Below are positions 49,610-59,712 of a DNA stretch of 64,000 nt, in pieces. The stretch's first letter is position 1. Each line of letters starts with the position of its first letter. This stretch comes from Gammaproteobacteria bacterium (GTDB taxonomy: Bacteria > Pseudomonadota > Gammaproteobacteria > SZUA-152), in assembly GCA_029882975.1 (NCBI GenBank), contig JAOUJW010000010.1, positions 1-64,000 on the forward strand, read 5' to 3'. Under the pieces are notes generated by a model. It saw only the letters and a list, made by a program, of their open reading frames with translations, was not told where the DNA came from and made no database searches. The translations under genes and the position numbers were made by a program.

Positions 49610-51130
49610 ATGAACCAAAAGCGCAACAACATTGAAGCTATTTTGTACACGGCGGCCCAGGTTAGAGAATTGGACCGAATCACCATTGAGGAGCAAGGCA
49701 TTCCCGGTATGACCTTAATGGAACATGCCGGTGCGGCGGTGTTTAATGCATTACACCGGCGTTGGCCGCGTGCGCGTAACATCGCTGTGCTGTGTGGAGT
49801 GGGTAATAATGCAGGAGATGGCTATGTGATTGCCCGATTAGCCGATGCCGCCGGTCTGCGCACTCGTGTGTATCAAGTGGGTGATCGCGCCAAGCTCAAG
49901 GGTGACGCACTGACGGCTTTTGAACGCTTGGAAGGCAGCCATGTGGAGATTCGGCCGTTCCAAAATGACAGCTTTGAAATGTACGATGTCATTGTGGATG
50001 CTCTATTGGGTACGGGTTTGCAAGGAGCGGTCAGCGGAGATTGGCTCAGCGCCGTAGAAAACATCAATCAAGCTCGGGGTACGGATCTGAGTACTCCGGG
50101 ACAGGCCACGGCTGTAGTTTCTGTGGACATACCAACGGGCTTACACGCCGATACCGGTCGAGTGTTGGGCGCCGCGGTTGAGGCTGACCTCACCGTGACC
50201 TTTATTGGTTTAAAGCAAGGTTTACTCACTGGTGCCGGCCCGGACTGTTGTGGTGAAATTCTGTTTGATGATTTGCGGGTACCACACGAGGTTTATGAGC
50301 AAGTTCCCGGTTCCTGTCGCTCCTTTCGGGTCGAAGACGGTGCGGTGCTGACTCCAAGAAAGAAAACCACATACAAGAACCAATGCGGTCATGTTTTAGT
50401 GGTGGGTGGTTTTCGAGGTCTTTCCGGTGCTGCACGGATGGCGGGCGAGGCCGCGTTGCGCTGTGGCGCGGGTTTGGTGAGTGTGGCCGCTCATCCCGAT
50501 ACTGCGGGTACTCTGAATATCGCCCGGCCTGAACTTATGAGTCATGCCGTGGCCAGCTCGACGGAATTGCTACCCTTACTGCGCAAAGTAGATGTGGTAG
50601 CCATTGGCCCCGGACTAGGGCTGGACCATTGGTCGGTACCGCTTTTCGATGCCGTGATTCAAACGAATAAACCCTTATTGTTGGATGCCGATGCCCTGAC
50701 TCTGTTGGCGGCAAAGGGCCACAAAAATGCCCAATGGGTATTGACCCCGCATCCCGGTGAGGCGTCTCGCTTACTCAATTGTCCCACGCACGAGGTGCAG
50801 GATGATCGGTTTTATGCCATTAAGGAAATCCAGCAACGCTATGGGGGAGTGTGTGTTTTGAAAGGGTGTGGCACATTGATAAGCGACGGTAAGGAGACCG
50901 TTTTGTGTCCCGCAGGAAATCCCGGCATGGCCGCTGGAGGCATGGGTGATGTACTCAGCGGTGTGATTGCAGCATTAATGGGGCAGGGCTTGGATCCCAT
51001 GACTGCGGCTCTTGAGGGGGTGGCTGTGCATGCAGCAGCAGCGGATCTAGCGTCACAGGCCGGGGAACGTGGATTGCTCGCTACAGATTTATTTGTGCAC
51101 TTACGCAATTTGGTCAACAGGGGAGAATAA
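49610..51130 (+). CDS. nnr: Bifunctional NAD(P)HX epimerase/dehydratase
   Basis: This 506-residue protein fuses a YjeF N-terminal epimerase domain (GVGNNAGDGYVIARLA, VDIPTGLHADTG) to a ribokinase-like ADP/ATP-dependent dehydratase (GPGLGLDHWSVPL, TPHPGEASRL, and GNPGMAAGGMGDVLSG). It repairs damaged hydrated NADH and NADPH. It is directly followed by tsaE at two bases. All expected motifs are present. Confidence 0.95.
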   Translation: MNQKRNNIEAILYTAAQVRELDRITIEEQGIPGMTLMEHAGAAVFNALHRRWPRARNIAVLCGVGNNAGDGYVIARLADAAGLRTRVYQVGDRAKLKGDALTAFERLEGSHVEIRPFQNDSFEMYDVIVDALLGTGLQGAVSGDWLSAVENINQARGTDLSTPGQATAVVSVDIPTGLHADTGRVLGAAVEADLTVTFIGLKQGLLTGAGPDCCGEILFDDLRVPHEVYEQVPGSCRSFRVEDGAVLTPRKKTTYKNQCGHVLVVGGFRGLSGAARMAGEAALRCGAGLVSVAAHPDTAGTLNIARPELMSHAVASSTELLPLLRKVDVVAIGPGLGLDHWSVPLFDAVIQTNKPLLLDADALTLLAAKGHKNAQWVLTPHPGEASRLLNCPTHEVQDDRFYAIKEIQQRYGGVCVLKGCGTLISDGKETVLCPAGNPGMAAGGMGDVLSGVIAALMGQGLDPMTAALEGVAVHAAAADLASQAGERGLLATDLFVHLRNLVNRGE

Positions 51131-51132
51131 GG

Positions 51133-51597
51133 GTGCGTCTTTGGCATTTGGCCGATGAGACGGCCATGATGGATTTGGCTCGATTGCTGGCCCCGGTTTT
51201 GAAGAACGGCATGACGGTGTATTTACACGGTGATTTGGGCGCCGGAAAAACAACACTGGTTCGTGGTATTTTACGGACTTTGGGTCACCAAGGCGCTGTG
51301 AAAAGTCCCACTTATACTTTGGTGGAGCCTTATGAATTGGAAGGAGTCACGTTGAATCATTTTGATTTGTATCGCCTCGCCGATCCCGAAGAGTTGGAAT
51401 ATATGGGCATACGAGATTACTTCGGCAGCCATGCTCTGAATTTAATTGAATGGCCGGAAAAAGGCCAAGGTGTCTTACCCTCTGCGGATTTGCACTGCTA
51501 TCTGGAGTATGAAAATGGCGGTAGACGTCTTACCTTGGAATCCACCTCGGCAGAATTGCAGCGAGTCATTGACCGTCTTGCACTCGTCGCTGAGTAA
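51133..51597 (+). CDS. tsaE: tRNA t6A37 synthesis ATPase TsaE
   Basis: This 154-residue protein has the P-loop GDLGAGKTTLVRGIL at about residues 35-49 and the family segments SPTYTLVEPY and LNHFDLYRLADPEELEYMG. TsaE provides ATPase activity to the TsaB-TsaD complex. The start is GTG at 51133, with purine-rich sequence just upstream. It lies in the order nnr-tsaE-amiC. Confidence 0.94.
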   Translation: MRLWHLADETAMMDLARLLAPVLKNGMTVYLHGDLGAGKTTLVRGILRTLGHQGAVKSPTYTLVEPYELEGVTLNHFDLYRLADPEELEYMGIRDYFGSHALNLIEWPEKGQGVLPSADLHCYLEYENGGRRLTLESTSAELQRVIDRLALVAE

Positions 51598-51811
51598 GTT
51601 TGTTATTTTTACCAAAAAAGCGTAAGTGGCAAGACAGCTTTGAGCTGGTATACTTGAGACACTCCTGGTCGATGCTATAGGGTTAAAGGTGTAAATATTG
51701 CATGACACCGTACTACTGGATATTGGCTCGTGAATCAGGTCCGAGCGAATCAATACGATTGATGTGGCCCGGAGAACACAAGCATGACACGAAAGAACAA
51801 GATGAGGCGGC

Positions 51812-53146
51812 ATGTTTGCTAGTAAAAAAACCATAGTTTGGGGTGTTCTGGGTCTGGTGGCAGCCCTGGTAACAGCCGTCGTAACCGCAGCCCCCCTGAC
51901 TGAGATCCAAGGGCTGCGTTTGTGGGCCGGGCCGGAGTCCAGTCGTCTGGTATTGGATATCAGCGCGCCGGTCGAACACAAAGTGTTTGTCCTAAATAAT
52001 CCTCTACGCGTGGTGATCGATCTGAAACAGGCTCGTATGGGTGACCGTGTTACCACGCCCAATGCCAAAAACAGTGTTGTAAAGAGTATTCGCAGTGCTG
52101 CCCACGGTGATGAGTTGCGCATTGTCTTGGACATGAAACAATCCGCCAAAGCCAAAAGCTTTTTACTCCGTCCGCATCAAAATTACGGTCATCGTCTGGT
52201 GTTGGACTTGGACAATGTTACCTCGGATAGAAAAGCACTGAAAACCGTCAAACCCAAGCCTCACCGCCAACTGCGCCCTTTGGTTGTGGCCATCGATGCC
52301 GGTCATGGCGGTGATGACCCCGGTGCAGTGGGTAAAAACGGCACCTCGGAAAAAGATGTGGTGTTGTCTATTTCTCGACGCCTGCACGATATGCTTAACC
52401 GGGAAAAAGGTATTAAAGCCGTTATGGTGCGCAGCGATGATTATTATGTGAGTCTGCGCAGCCGCATGCAAAAAGCCAGAGACAAGCGCGCCGATTTGTT
52501 TATTTCCATCCATGCCGATGCAGTGGAGAATGGAATGGCAGAGGGAGCTTCGGTATACGTGTTATCGCAAAAAGGTGCCAGTAGTGAAGCAGCTCGCTGG
52601 TTAGCCTCCTCGCAAAACGATTCCGATTTGTTGGGCGGTGTCAGTCTGGATGACAAAGACGAATTGCTGGCATCCGTGTTATTGGATTTGTCCCAAAATG
52701 CCACGATAGCCGCAAGCACCTCAGTAGGCGAAACCGTATTAGGACAACTGCAACGGGTGACTAAATTACATAAGGATGAAGTGGAAAATGCCGGGTTCGT
52801 GGTGCTAAAGTCGCCGGATATTCCCTCAATATTGGTTGAAACCGGCTTTATTTCCAATCCCAAAGAAGAATCCAAATTGCGTAGCCGGCATTACCAGCAC
52901 AAAGTGGCCTTGGCGTTGGTAAAGGGTATTAAAAGCTTTTTCCACAAAAATCCCGTTGCCGGAACCTATTTTAGTCGTAGCCAGGTAGCGGGAGGCCACC
53001 AAATGTATGAAATCCGCAAAGGTGACACTTTAAGCGCCATCGCTCGACGATACAAAGTGGATCAGCAGCGACTGCGTCAGGTGAATCAACTCAGTAACGA
53101 TACTCTTTTACCGGGGCAGATTCTACGTATTCCTCAGGTGTTGTGA
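51812..53146 (+). CDS. amiC: N-acetylmuramoyl-L-alanine amidase with AMIN and LysM domains
   Basis: This 444-residue protein starts with a membrane-signal helix (about 7-28), then an AMIN domain (LRLWAGPESSRLVLDIS onward), an Amidase_3 zinc hydrolase domain with VVAIDAGHGGDDPGAVG, IHADA and VETGF, and a C-terminal LysM domain (YEIRKGDTLSAIARRYKV). It cleaves septal peptidoglycan at daughter-cell separation and is probably activated by EnvC or NlpD-type partners. LysM in this class is typical of AmiB-type enzymes, so either symbol could apply. mutL, often next, is absent here. Confidence 0.93.
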   Translation: MFASKKTIVWGVLGLVAALVTAVVTAAPLTEIQGLRLWAGPESSRLVLDISAPVEHKVFVLNNPLRVVIDLKQARMGDRVTTPNAKNSVVKSIRSAAHGDELRIVLDMKQSAKAKSFLLRPHQNYGHRLVLDLDNVTSDRKALKTVKPKPHRQLRPLVVAIDAGHGGDDPGAVGKNGTSEKDVVLSISRRLHDMLNREKGIKAVMVRSDDYYVSLRSRMQKARDKRADLFISIHADAVENGMAEGASVYVLSQKGASSEAARWLASSQNDSDLLGGVSLDDKDELLASVLLDLSQNATIAASTSVGETVLGQLQRVTKLHKDEVENAGFVVLKSPDIPSILVETGFISNPKEESKLRSRHYQHKVALALVKGIKSFFHKNPVAGTYFSRSQVAGGHQMYEIRKGDTLSAIARRYKVDQQRLRQVNQLSNDTLLPGQILRIPQVL

Positions 53147-53190
53147 GGCTCGAAAATCTCCTCCAAAGATGTCCGAACGCAACACAAGCC

Positions 53191-53208
53191 TTGTGATGTC
53201 AATCACAA
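53191..53208 (+). promoter_or_regulatory. CRP/Vfr-type binding site
   Basis: Perfect half sites TGTGA and TCACA lie six bases apart, with further flanking symmetry (TTGTGA, TCACAA). A -10-like TATATA at 53225-53230 would put the site near -38, close to the -41.5 of class II activation. It precedes the lipoprotein gene at 53279. Confidence 0.6.
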
Positions 53209-53278
53209 AAGCCCACAAAAGATCTATATAGCCGCAACATCCTATTTACTCCCTCCATCATCGGCCGTTAGTTCTCCT

Positions 53279-53962
53279 ATGACGCCGATGAAAACTGTAT
53301 TCCTGATTTTGTGCTCTTTGACGCTTTGTTCTTGTACTGCCGTATTGATACATGAAGCGGATTCTGATAAACGCTTACAGAAAGTGGACCCCGGTTCCAC
53401 AATAGTTTTGGATGCTTATGAAAAGGATGGTTCGGCTTATATTTGCATCCGGCAAACCAAAGTATCGGAGGATTATTCCAAACACGCCCGTTTTGATTAC
53501 GTATTGAGAGTCCCGTTGCCATCCAATCCGGACATGCGTTTTACCTATCATTCCGATTCAGATTATCCTTCATATAGAGCAACAAAAAAGGATGTTGTGC
53601 AACAAAGTTGTGTACCAAGCGGAGAAAAACTGAGTATGCTACAGGTAACAAGCTCGGAGACCGTCGTCTTGCCGGAGGATAGTAATCACGCAATATATGT
53701 ACGATATGCAACAAAAACGAACGAAGCTCCGGTGTTGCTTGCATTGGGGTATGTGGGCAAAGAAGCTATTACAGTAAAACACCGCATCAGCGCACGCCAG
53801 ATAAATGTACATCAATACAATATAGATTTAACCTACAGTGGACTGTTTGACCACCCCCGATCGGCAAAACCTATTTTAAAATTGCTGGCGCCAATAACGG
53901 TGGCAGTGGATGTGGCGCTGACTGCAGTGGTACTGACGGTCCTGTCTTATTTTCATTGGTAA
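53279..53962 (+). CDS. Lipoprotein of unknown function
   Basis: This 227-residue protein has a lipoprotein signal (LILCSLTLCSC). The mature part is mainly strands and ends in a hydrophobic helix (ITVAVDVALTAVVLTVLSYF), so it may be anchored at both ends. No domain is recognised. ATG codons at 53279 and 53288 are both possible; neither has a clear ribosome-binding site. A CRP-type site upstream suggests carbon-status control. It is followed by another unknown membrane-attached protein. Confidence 0.65.
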   Translation: MTPMKTVFLILCSLTLCSCTAVLIHEADSDKRLQKVDPGSTIVLDAYEKDGSAYICIRQTKVSEDYSKHARFDYVLRVPLPSNPDMRFTYHSDSDYPSYRATKKDVVQQSCVPSGEKLSMLQVTSSETVVLPEDSNHAIYVRYATKTNEAPVLLALGYVGKEAITVKHRISARQINVHQYNIDLTYSGLFDHPRSAKPILKLLAPITVAVDVALTAVVLTVLSYFHW

Positions 53963-54045
53963 TGTTCTGTAACACGTCGACTGACGTGTTCAACGATTTC
54001 TTTGAACCTTGCCAAATATCCTAATACTAACTAAATTATGGGGAT

Positions 54046-54822
54046 ATGACTGTAATTTTTATCATCGCTACCGCTTTGGTCGTTAATGTTGGAATTGGCA
54101 TTAAGGTTTATCTGCGGCTTAGGCGAGGCAAACCGGTGACGGCTGTTGCCGTTGCTATCGGTACAGTAGTCGTGTTGTCGTCACTTTGTCCCATACCCAC
54201 TCATGGCGGTATTAGTTTTCTGGGTGAGCTTTTGATCGATGACCTCTATCGTTCTGTGTTGAAACCCGTAGTTGATCCCGGTGAAGATGGCAAAAGAAAA
54301 CATTTTTTAAAACAATTGGAGCAACGTTTTAAAGGCATACTTGCGTTTAAAACCGGAGCGGATTTGGGCGGAGGCTGGTTCTTTGTAACATTGTCCGGGG
54401 GAGAGAGCGCTTGGTATGAACGGCAAAGCGGCTTGGTTTGGAGCACGCCCCTGGTCTTTTCCCGCACCGAGCCGATGATGGCATTAGATTCCGCCAAGCA
54501 ACGTTGTCGCCGGCTCCATCCGCATGGTTACTGGGCTTTACCCACGGAAGCGGAGCGTTACCAGTTTTGGCGTGCCGCCGGGATCAAATATTTGCCCCAC
54601 AAAGCGGAGCCTGCCATGGCTTATATTGTGGACACACAGCTGCGCATGGAGGTTCCCAGTGTATCTTTGCTGTCGCAGGGGAATAGTTCAGCAAGCGGCG
54701 ACCTTAAACCATTGTTGATTCGATGTGTCGCTCTGGGCCCAGGGGCACCGTTGCGGGGCTATGTTCAAAACGACATCAGCTTGGAACAGTGGAACCGATT
54801 CCAAATCTCCAAGCTAAAGTAA
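54046..54822 (+). CDS. Membrane-anchored protein with DUF1566-like domain
   Basis: This 258-residue protein has two membrane segments near the N-terminus (about 3-22 and 30-50). Its C-terminal half contains VWSTPLVFSRTEPMMALDSAKQRC-type and YWALPTEAERYQFWRA segments, like the DUF1566 (Lcl C-terminal) family, a C-type-lectin-like fold. It probably faces the periplasm. The function is unknown. It lies 83 bases after the lipoprotein gene and may share its transcript. Confidence 0.6.
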   Translation: MTVIFIIATALVVNVGIGIKVYLRLRRGKPVTAVAVAIGTVVVLSSLCPIPTHGGISFLGELLIDDLYRSVLKPVVDPGEDGKRKHFLKQLEQRFKGILAFKTGADLGGGWFFVTLSGGESAWYERQSGLVWSTPLVFSRTEPMMALDSAKQRCRRLHPHGYWALPTEAERYQFWRAAGIKYLPHKAEPAMAYIVDTQLRMEVPSVSLLSQGNSSASGDLKPLLIRCVALGPGAPLRGYVQNDISLEQWNRFQISKLK

Positions 54823-54910
54823 AGTATCAGAATTAAACGATGCACATGGAGTGGAACTTTTATTGCGTTAGACTGCCATAGTTTGTAACACCACATCCAG
54901 AGGAAAGGCT

Positions 54911-55366
54911 ATGGATTCCATGGATAAGAACAAACAGGATTTTTACTTAAAACTGCGCGGCAAACTCAATGCCTGGTCCCAATCCCGCAAGGGCAGTGGC
55001 AATCCCTGGGTAGAGTATTTGTTATTTGCACCGGACCTGTTTCACTTGTTGTGTAAACTGTCGCTGGATCCGGATGTGCCCACCCAGGAAAAAGCCAAAT
55101 TGGGCTTGGCGATTACTTACTTCGTGTTTCCGCTGGATTTGGTTCCGGAAATTCTACTGGGTCCCGCCGGTTATGTGGACGACACCGCCTTGGCCGCATA
55201 TGTATTACACGGCTTGCTTAATAATGTATCAAAAGACGTGCTGATTAAACACTGGGCCGGAAAAGACAATTTGCTGGAAGTAATTCAAAAAACCTTGAAA
55301 GCAGCGAACGAAATGTTGAGCGCAGGTGTTTGGGGTAGTTTGAAGCGCATTGGTGGTAGACACTGA
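54911..55366 (+). CDS. DUF1232 (YkvA-like) protein
   Basis: This 151-residue protein contains the DUF1232 core KLGLAITYFVFPLDLVPEILLGPAGYVDDTA-type segment (about residues 60-95), where the P-x-D-x-x-P turn is diagnostic. The family is small, membrane-associated and of unknown function. GAGGAAAGG precedes the ATG closely. It is followed by a terminator. Confidence 0.82.
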   Translation: MDSMDKNKQDFYLKLRGKLNAWSQSRKGSGNPWVEYLLFAPDLFHLLCKLSLDPDVPTQEKAKLGLAITYFVFPLDLVPEILLGPAGYVDDTALAAYVLHGLLNNVSKDVLIKHWAGKDNLLEVIQKTLKAANEMLSAGVWGSLKRIGGRH

Positions 55367-55389
55367 ACTGTTGATAAAAATACATTAAA

Positions 55390-55414
55390 AAAACGGCCCC
55401 ATGGGAGCCGTTTT
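55390..55414 (+). terminator. Terminator between convergent genes
   Basis: AAAACGGC (55390-55397) pairs with GCCGTTTT (55407-55414), with a CCC/GGG inner stem. The symmetric A and T tracts suggest action in both directions. Confidence 0.85.
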
Positions 55415-55430
55415 CAAATCAGTTGTTACC

Positions 55431-57269
55431 TTAATTTAACTGCACCATTACAAAACCGGAAGTCAGCATTCCGGTGTCCTCATCCAGTAACCCGGTTGCT
55501 ACAACACCTCGAACTGCGCTGCCGTTATTCAAACGAGCCTGCAAATCATTGAGGTAGTTGCTGAAGGAAAGATGCAACTGCCAAGTTCCGTTGTCACGAA
55601 TGTAGTACAGGCCCAGATCAAATACATTGGAGCGAAGCACGGGTGCTGTTGTTAATTGCTTGAGGTCGATGGCGACTCCACCGCGGGCATAATGGTGAAA
55701 CAGTCCCGTACCGTTTAGATCCAGACTGACTGTATTGGCAACGCTGTCAATGGATAATGCGGTTGTTGACGTGGCAGGCCAACCCACCGCCATAACACCT
55801 TGTACCTTGGATAAATCAATAATGGTAAGTGCGCTGAAATCCGGATCAGCGGCAGTACCAAAGGGAGTGACGAATCCGCGAAGTTTCACCACCGTTCCGG
55901 TGTTAATATTGGTCAGATCCAGAGTACCGCTGTCAATTTGGTAGGCAGTTGGATCGGCATCCATTTGGGCGCCGCTACCGGTGAAATCAAACAAGGTGAG
56001 GCGTCTGCCATCGATGCTTTGCAGCTCTACCACCAAGGCAGGTGAAGTGCTGACCACGGTAGCACGCAAAGTGGTCAACTGCATGTGAGCGTAGCCGTCG
56101 GTAGCATCCAGTTCCAGGTTTTGAGATGAAGCATTGGTGAGTGCTCCAAAAACGGAAATACGTTGTCCTATGGATATATCTGCTGCAGTTGCTGTTTCCA
56201 TGGACATTTGCCTGCGTACGACGGTATTGTCGCCCACCGTTACCTGAACCTGATCATTAAAGATAACGCTGCCACCGGCACGGACTAAGGTGGCACCTTT
56301 CACAGTAAATACATTGCCGCTACGACTAATGACATTACCGCTGACCACATCCATATCTCCGCCGGGTACACTGGAGCCGGCCATGACGGCGCGGGCTTCA
56401 AATCGCACGGGATTAAATTTCAAGTCCCCCAATACAATGACACCGATCAGCGGATTTTGTTGGTTCAAAAGATCCAAACCTGCGCCGCCTTGCAGGCGGG
56501 AACCATTAATGTCATATACGGTTTCGTTGTTCGTTGTTACTTTTAAGGTACCGAAATTTTCGTCACCGCCACTGATCAGGTGGATGAAGGGACGTATGAT
56601 CAGCCGAAACCCCGAGTCTGCAACATCCACCGATTTTAAAGCGCCCCGGGCTCGGTGAATCTTGGGCGATTCCAGATCTACTTCCGCCTGCAAGAAAGGC
56701 TGTACCGTGACCACCGGCGTGGCACCGCTTAGATCTACCGAATGAGAAGCACTCAGGTCAAAATCCAATGTTAAATGTGCCGGAACGCCGGGGCCAATAA
56801 ACAGAGAGTTGCGGTCTTCCAGCTTAACGTTCAATTCCAGTGTGGTGATTGTATTTCCGGATTCGTCCTGTAAAGTACCTGCAGCCACTGCATTGCCGCT
56901 ATTGTCTTCAATCTGTATGTCGGCGTTGCGGTAGTCCAGCGTGATTTTGGCATTCACATAGGTGCCGGTTGGGATAGTTGCGGCAGTCAGAAATTCCGTC
57001 ATTTCGGTGTATTGAGCAAAATCCACCCGGGTTGCCACCGGGAGTGTCTGAATGACCGCCCCGTTGGCTTTGGTGAGTTCCAGGGCGACCACATCCACGT
57101 TGTAGCTGACAAAATCTCCAGGTGCGTCCGTTAGCCCGATAACCACTTGGCCTGTATCCGAATCCTCGGTTGTCTGCGGACCACATCCAGTGGTCAAAGC
57201 AAGTATCAATACCAACGCCGGCGCGACGCTGATTCCGTTTAGCTTGGATTTTAATTTTTGAAATATCAT
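55431..57269 (-). CDS. DUF4382 lipoprotein
   Basis: This protein of about 612 residues has a lipoprotein signal (LALTTGC). The first domain (about 40-190) matches the DUF4382 pattern: VVIGLTDAPGDFVSYNVDVVALEL, later PTGTYVNAKITLDY. The rest (about 200-610) is a series of beta-rich repeats with phrases such as VEASG-type and VKLRG, resembling DUF5666-like modules. DUF4382 proteins are secreted or surface lipoproteins of unknown function. GAGGG precedes the ATG at 57269; a longer frame to 57347 lacks a site. Confidence 0.78.
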   Translation of the reverse strand: MIFQKLKSKLNGISVAPALVLILALTTGCGPQTTEDSDTGQVVIGLTDAPGDFVSYNVDVVALELTKANGAVIQTLPVATRVDFAQYTEMTEFLTAATIPTGTYVNAKITLDYRNADIQIEDNSGNAVAAGTLQDESGNTITTLELNVKLEDRNSLFIGPGVPAHLTLDFDLSASHSVDLSGATPVVTVQPFLQAEVDLESPKIHRARGALKSVDVADSGFRLIIRPFIHLISGGDENFGTLKVTTNNETVYDINGSRLQGGAGLDLLNQQNPLIGVIVLGDLKFNPVRFEARAVMAGSSVPGGDMDVVSGNVISRSGNVFTVKGATLVRAGGSVIFNDQVQVTVGDNTVVRRQMSMETATAADISIGQRISVFGALTNASSQNLELDATDGYAHMQLTTLRATVVSTSPALVVELQSIDGRRLTLFDFTGSGAQMDADPTAYQIDSGTLDLTNINTGTVVKLRGFVTPFGTAADPDFSALTIIDLSKVQGVMAVGWPATSTTALSIDSVANTVSLDLNGTGLFHHYARGGVAIDLKQLTTAPVLRSNVFDLGLYYIRDNGTWQLHLSFSNYLNDLQARLNNGSAVRGVVATGLLDEDTGMLTSGFVMVQLN

Positions 57270-57334
57270 GGTTATTCCCTCTTGGTTTCTCTTCCATACT
57301 GAAAAGACGGCAAGCGGGGAGATATTTGAAATAA

Positions 57335-57348
57335 TGTGAAAATTCACA
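57335..57348 (-). promoter_or_regulatory. TGTGA/TCACA inverted repeat upstream of the DUF4382 gene
   Basis: TGTGA and TCACA are inverted with a four-base spacer. The spacing is two bases short of a CRP site, so this may be a site for another regulator or a weak hairpin. Confidence 0.3.
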
Positions 57349-57377
57349 CTAATGGGTGAGGGGTGTCGAAGCGAGGG

Positions 57378-58835
57378 CTAACCCACCATGCAATGTGGGG
57401 TTCCGTTAGGTAAAACCAAGGTGAACGTAGAGCCGTGTCCGAGTTCGCTTGTAACCGTTATATCACCCCCCATGAGGTGGCTTAAACGTCGGGAAATCGT
57501 GAGCCCCAGGCCGGTGCCGCCGTATTTAACCGAGGTTTTCTTATCGGCTTGTGTAAATGCCTCAAACACCCGGGAAAGCTGCTCTTCGGTCATGCCGATA
57601 CCCGTATCTGTGATGGCGCAAGTTGTATATTTATCCTGGCTGGTCACATAAATATTGATTTCGCCGTTGTGGGTAAACTTGGTGGCGTTGCTGATTAAGT
57701 TCAGTATCACCTGGCGCAGTCTCACCGGATCCGCCAGTACCTTATTGTTGTTATCGCTAAAATGAAACTGTAGCGTGTTGCGGTTTCTTTCTATCAACGG
57801 TTGTACATCGTATCGAATTTCTTTAAGAAAAGGCTCAAGCTTGATGGGTTCGGTGACCACTTCCAATTTACCGGCCTCTATTTTTGATAGGTCCAGCATG
57901 TCATTGATCAGGCGATTAAGATGACTGGCGGAACTGCGGATTTTGTTCAAGTCGTCTTGTGTATTCTTATCCTGGGTGGTATCCAGAATGAGTTCACTGT
58001 AGCCAATAATGGCATTTAGGGGCGTACGTAACTCATGGCTGACATTGGCAAGAAAGTCGCTTTTTATTTTATTGGCGTTGCGAGCATCGTCTCTTTCGCG
58101 TACCTGCAGTTTCAGCTCTTCAAGCCGGTCCACCAATTGATCCGATAAGTACTTAAAGGAGCGTGCCAGGGCGCCGACTTCATCGTTTTGTTTTGAAATC
58201 GATTCCGGCAAATCCAGGTACTTATCGCCTTGGTTGCTATGGACCAGATTCGTCAACAAACTAATGGGTTTGGTCAGACTTTTAGTGATGATCAAACTAC
58301 CTACAATTAACACCAACAGGGTGGTAGCCAGCATTCTCACCAGCCAAACAATAGAATCATCTTCAGTGCTGACCCCACTCTGAATCGCATAGGCAATGTG
58401 GGCATTGGCGAGGTGTTTACCGGTGAAAGAAATAGGGTGAATGATTTCCTTTGCTGATCGGGAGTCTTCCAGCAGGAAAACCGGTTTAACTAAGATTTCA
58501 TCGCTGTTTGTTGCCGTGGGCATTACATCGCCCACTCGATTCATATCTGTGTGAGACAGTATGGTACCGTCGGTTCGAACCACCGCTGCATAAAGATAGC
58601 GTTGTTCCGACGAGGTAACCGTAACCAGATCTTCCAAAAGGGTATAATCATGGGTCAGCAGAGCCTCAATACTGCTTGCCGCCAGTGTGCGGACTTGGGA
58701 TTTAGCCTGATGAAACTGAAATGCCTCCAATCGGTGGTTGGCATTTTGGATCAGCAGGAAACCCATACCGACAATAGACACAGCGACAAGCAATATCAAA
58801 CTAAATACAAATTTAGTATGCAGGCTTAGTTGCAT
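57378..58835 (-). CDS. Sensor histidine kinase paired with a PhnD-like protein
   Basis: This 485-residue protein has a first membrane helix (about 9-30), a periplasmic region of about 130 residues, a second helix (about 165-185), a HAMP domain, a dimerisation domain with [11 protein letters not shown], and an ATPase domain with [16 protein letters not shown] and GTGLGLTI. No receiver domain or response regulator is adjacent. It starts 19 bases after a PhnD-like periplasmic binding protein, a common layout in which the binding protein presents a ligand to the kinase. The signal may be a phosphonate or phosphite-like anion. Confidence 0.9.
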   Translation of the reverse strand: MQLSLHTKFVFSLILLVAVSIVGMGFLLIQNANHRLEAFQFHQAKSQVRTLAASSIEALLTHDYTLLEDLVTVTSSEQRYLYAAVVRTDGTILSHTDMNRVGDVMPTATNSDEILVKPVFLLEDSRSAKEIIHPISFTGKHLANAHIAYAIQSGVSTEDDSIVWLVRMLATTLLVLIVGSLIITKSLTKPISLLTNLVHSNQGDKYLDLPESISKQNDEVGALARSFKYLSDQLVDRLEELKLQVRERDDARNANKIKSDFLANVSHELRTPLNAIIGYSELILDTTQDKNTQDDLNKIRSSASHLNRLINDMLDLSKIEAGKLEVVTEPIKLEPFLKEIRYDVQPLIERNRNTLQFHFSDNNNKVLADPVRLRQVILNLISNATKFTHNGEINIYVTSQDKYTTCAITDTGIGMTEEQLSRVFEAFTQADKKTSVKYGGTGLGLTISRRLSHLMGGDITVTSELGHGSTFTLVLPNGTPHCMVG

Positions 58836-58854
58836 GGTACGGTAGAGTCTGAGC

Positions 58855-59712
58855 CTATAGGTTTGCTTCTTTTTTCAAGTGCTTTAACCTGGTTTCCACT
58901 TGCTCGTTATAGGGCACAAACTTCCCAATTTTCATATTGCGCAGTGGTTTCATGGTATCTTCGTCGGCGTTTAAGAGCGCCTCACGAACTGTTTTTACCA
59001 TGGCGTTATCAGATTCATGGGTGGTAAATATAAGACCTTCCGGGAATGCGTCCGTTTTATCGAAAAAGGTGAGTTCTCCCGTATCTACTTTTTTGGATAA
59101 GATACCATAACTGACATCACACATCACGGCTGCATCAGCTTCACCGAGCATGACCATGTAGGCTGCCTTTTTAAGGTCTTTTGTAAAGTTGATGTTTACC
59201 TCTTTATCGATATCGATACCGTGTTTCATCAAATAGGCCTTAGGGGCAAGATAGGCACCGGCTCCAAATGGGCTGATTAACGCTATTTTTTTCCCTTTCA
59301 GTTCGCTGACACTCTTGATAGGACTATCGCTTCGAACCAGAAACCGACCCTGGCTATAGATGCTATTACTGGTGTTTTCCATTTGTACCACGGGAATAAT
59401 CTTGGCGCCCTCTTTCAATAGATCGTACAAATAGGAATTGGCGAACACAAAATCCACTTCGGCCAGTGTTTTTTTAGCTTGCTCCAAACCCCTGGGAGTA
59501 ACTATGTCCACCTTCATGTTTAGTTTTTTCGACAGATAGTCGGCCAGGGGTTTCCATTGTGAATGGATTTTTTTTGCCGGCGCCGGCATCAAGACAGCCA
59601 AAGTGACCGATTTGACCGCAAGCGTTGCGGGTTGGGTTTTAGCTACCACTGTTCCAGCAATTGTAGAACATAGAAAAAACAACAAGATAGATAGAGAGGG
59701 CAAATTTTTCAT
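58855..59712 (-). CDS. PhnD-like periplasmic binding protein
   Basis: This 285-residue protein has a Sec signal peptide ([15 protein letters not shown]). The mature chain is of the phosphate/phosphite/phosphonate binding class: [37 protein letters not shown] and [15 protein letters not shown]. There is no adjacent permease or ATPase gene, but a histidine kinase gene follows at 19 bases, so it is more likely a sensory receptor than part of a transporter. The ligand is unproved. Confidence 0.87.
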   Translation of the reverse strand: MKNLPSLSILLFFLCSTIAGTVVAKTQPATLAVKSVTLAVLMPAPAKKIHSQWKPLADYLSKKLNMKVDIVTPRGLEQAKKTLAEVDFVFANSYLYDLLKEGAKIIPVVQMENTSNSIYSQGRFLVRSDSPIKSVSELKGKKIALISPFGAGAYLAPKAYLMKHGIDIDKEVNINFTKDLKKAAYMVMLGEADAAVMCDVSYGILSKKVDTGELTFFDKTDAFPEGLIFTTHESDNAMVKTVREALLNADEDTMKPLRNMKIGKFVPYNEQVETRLKHLKKEANL

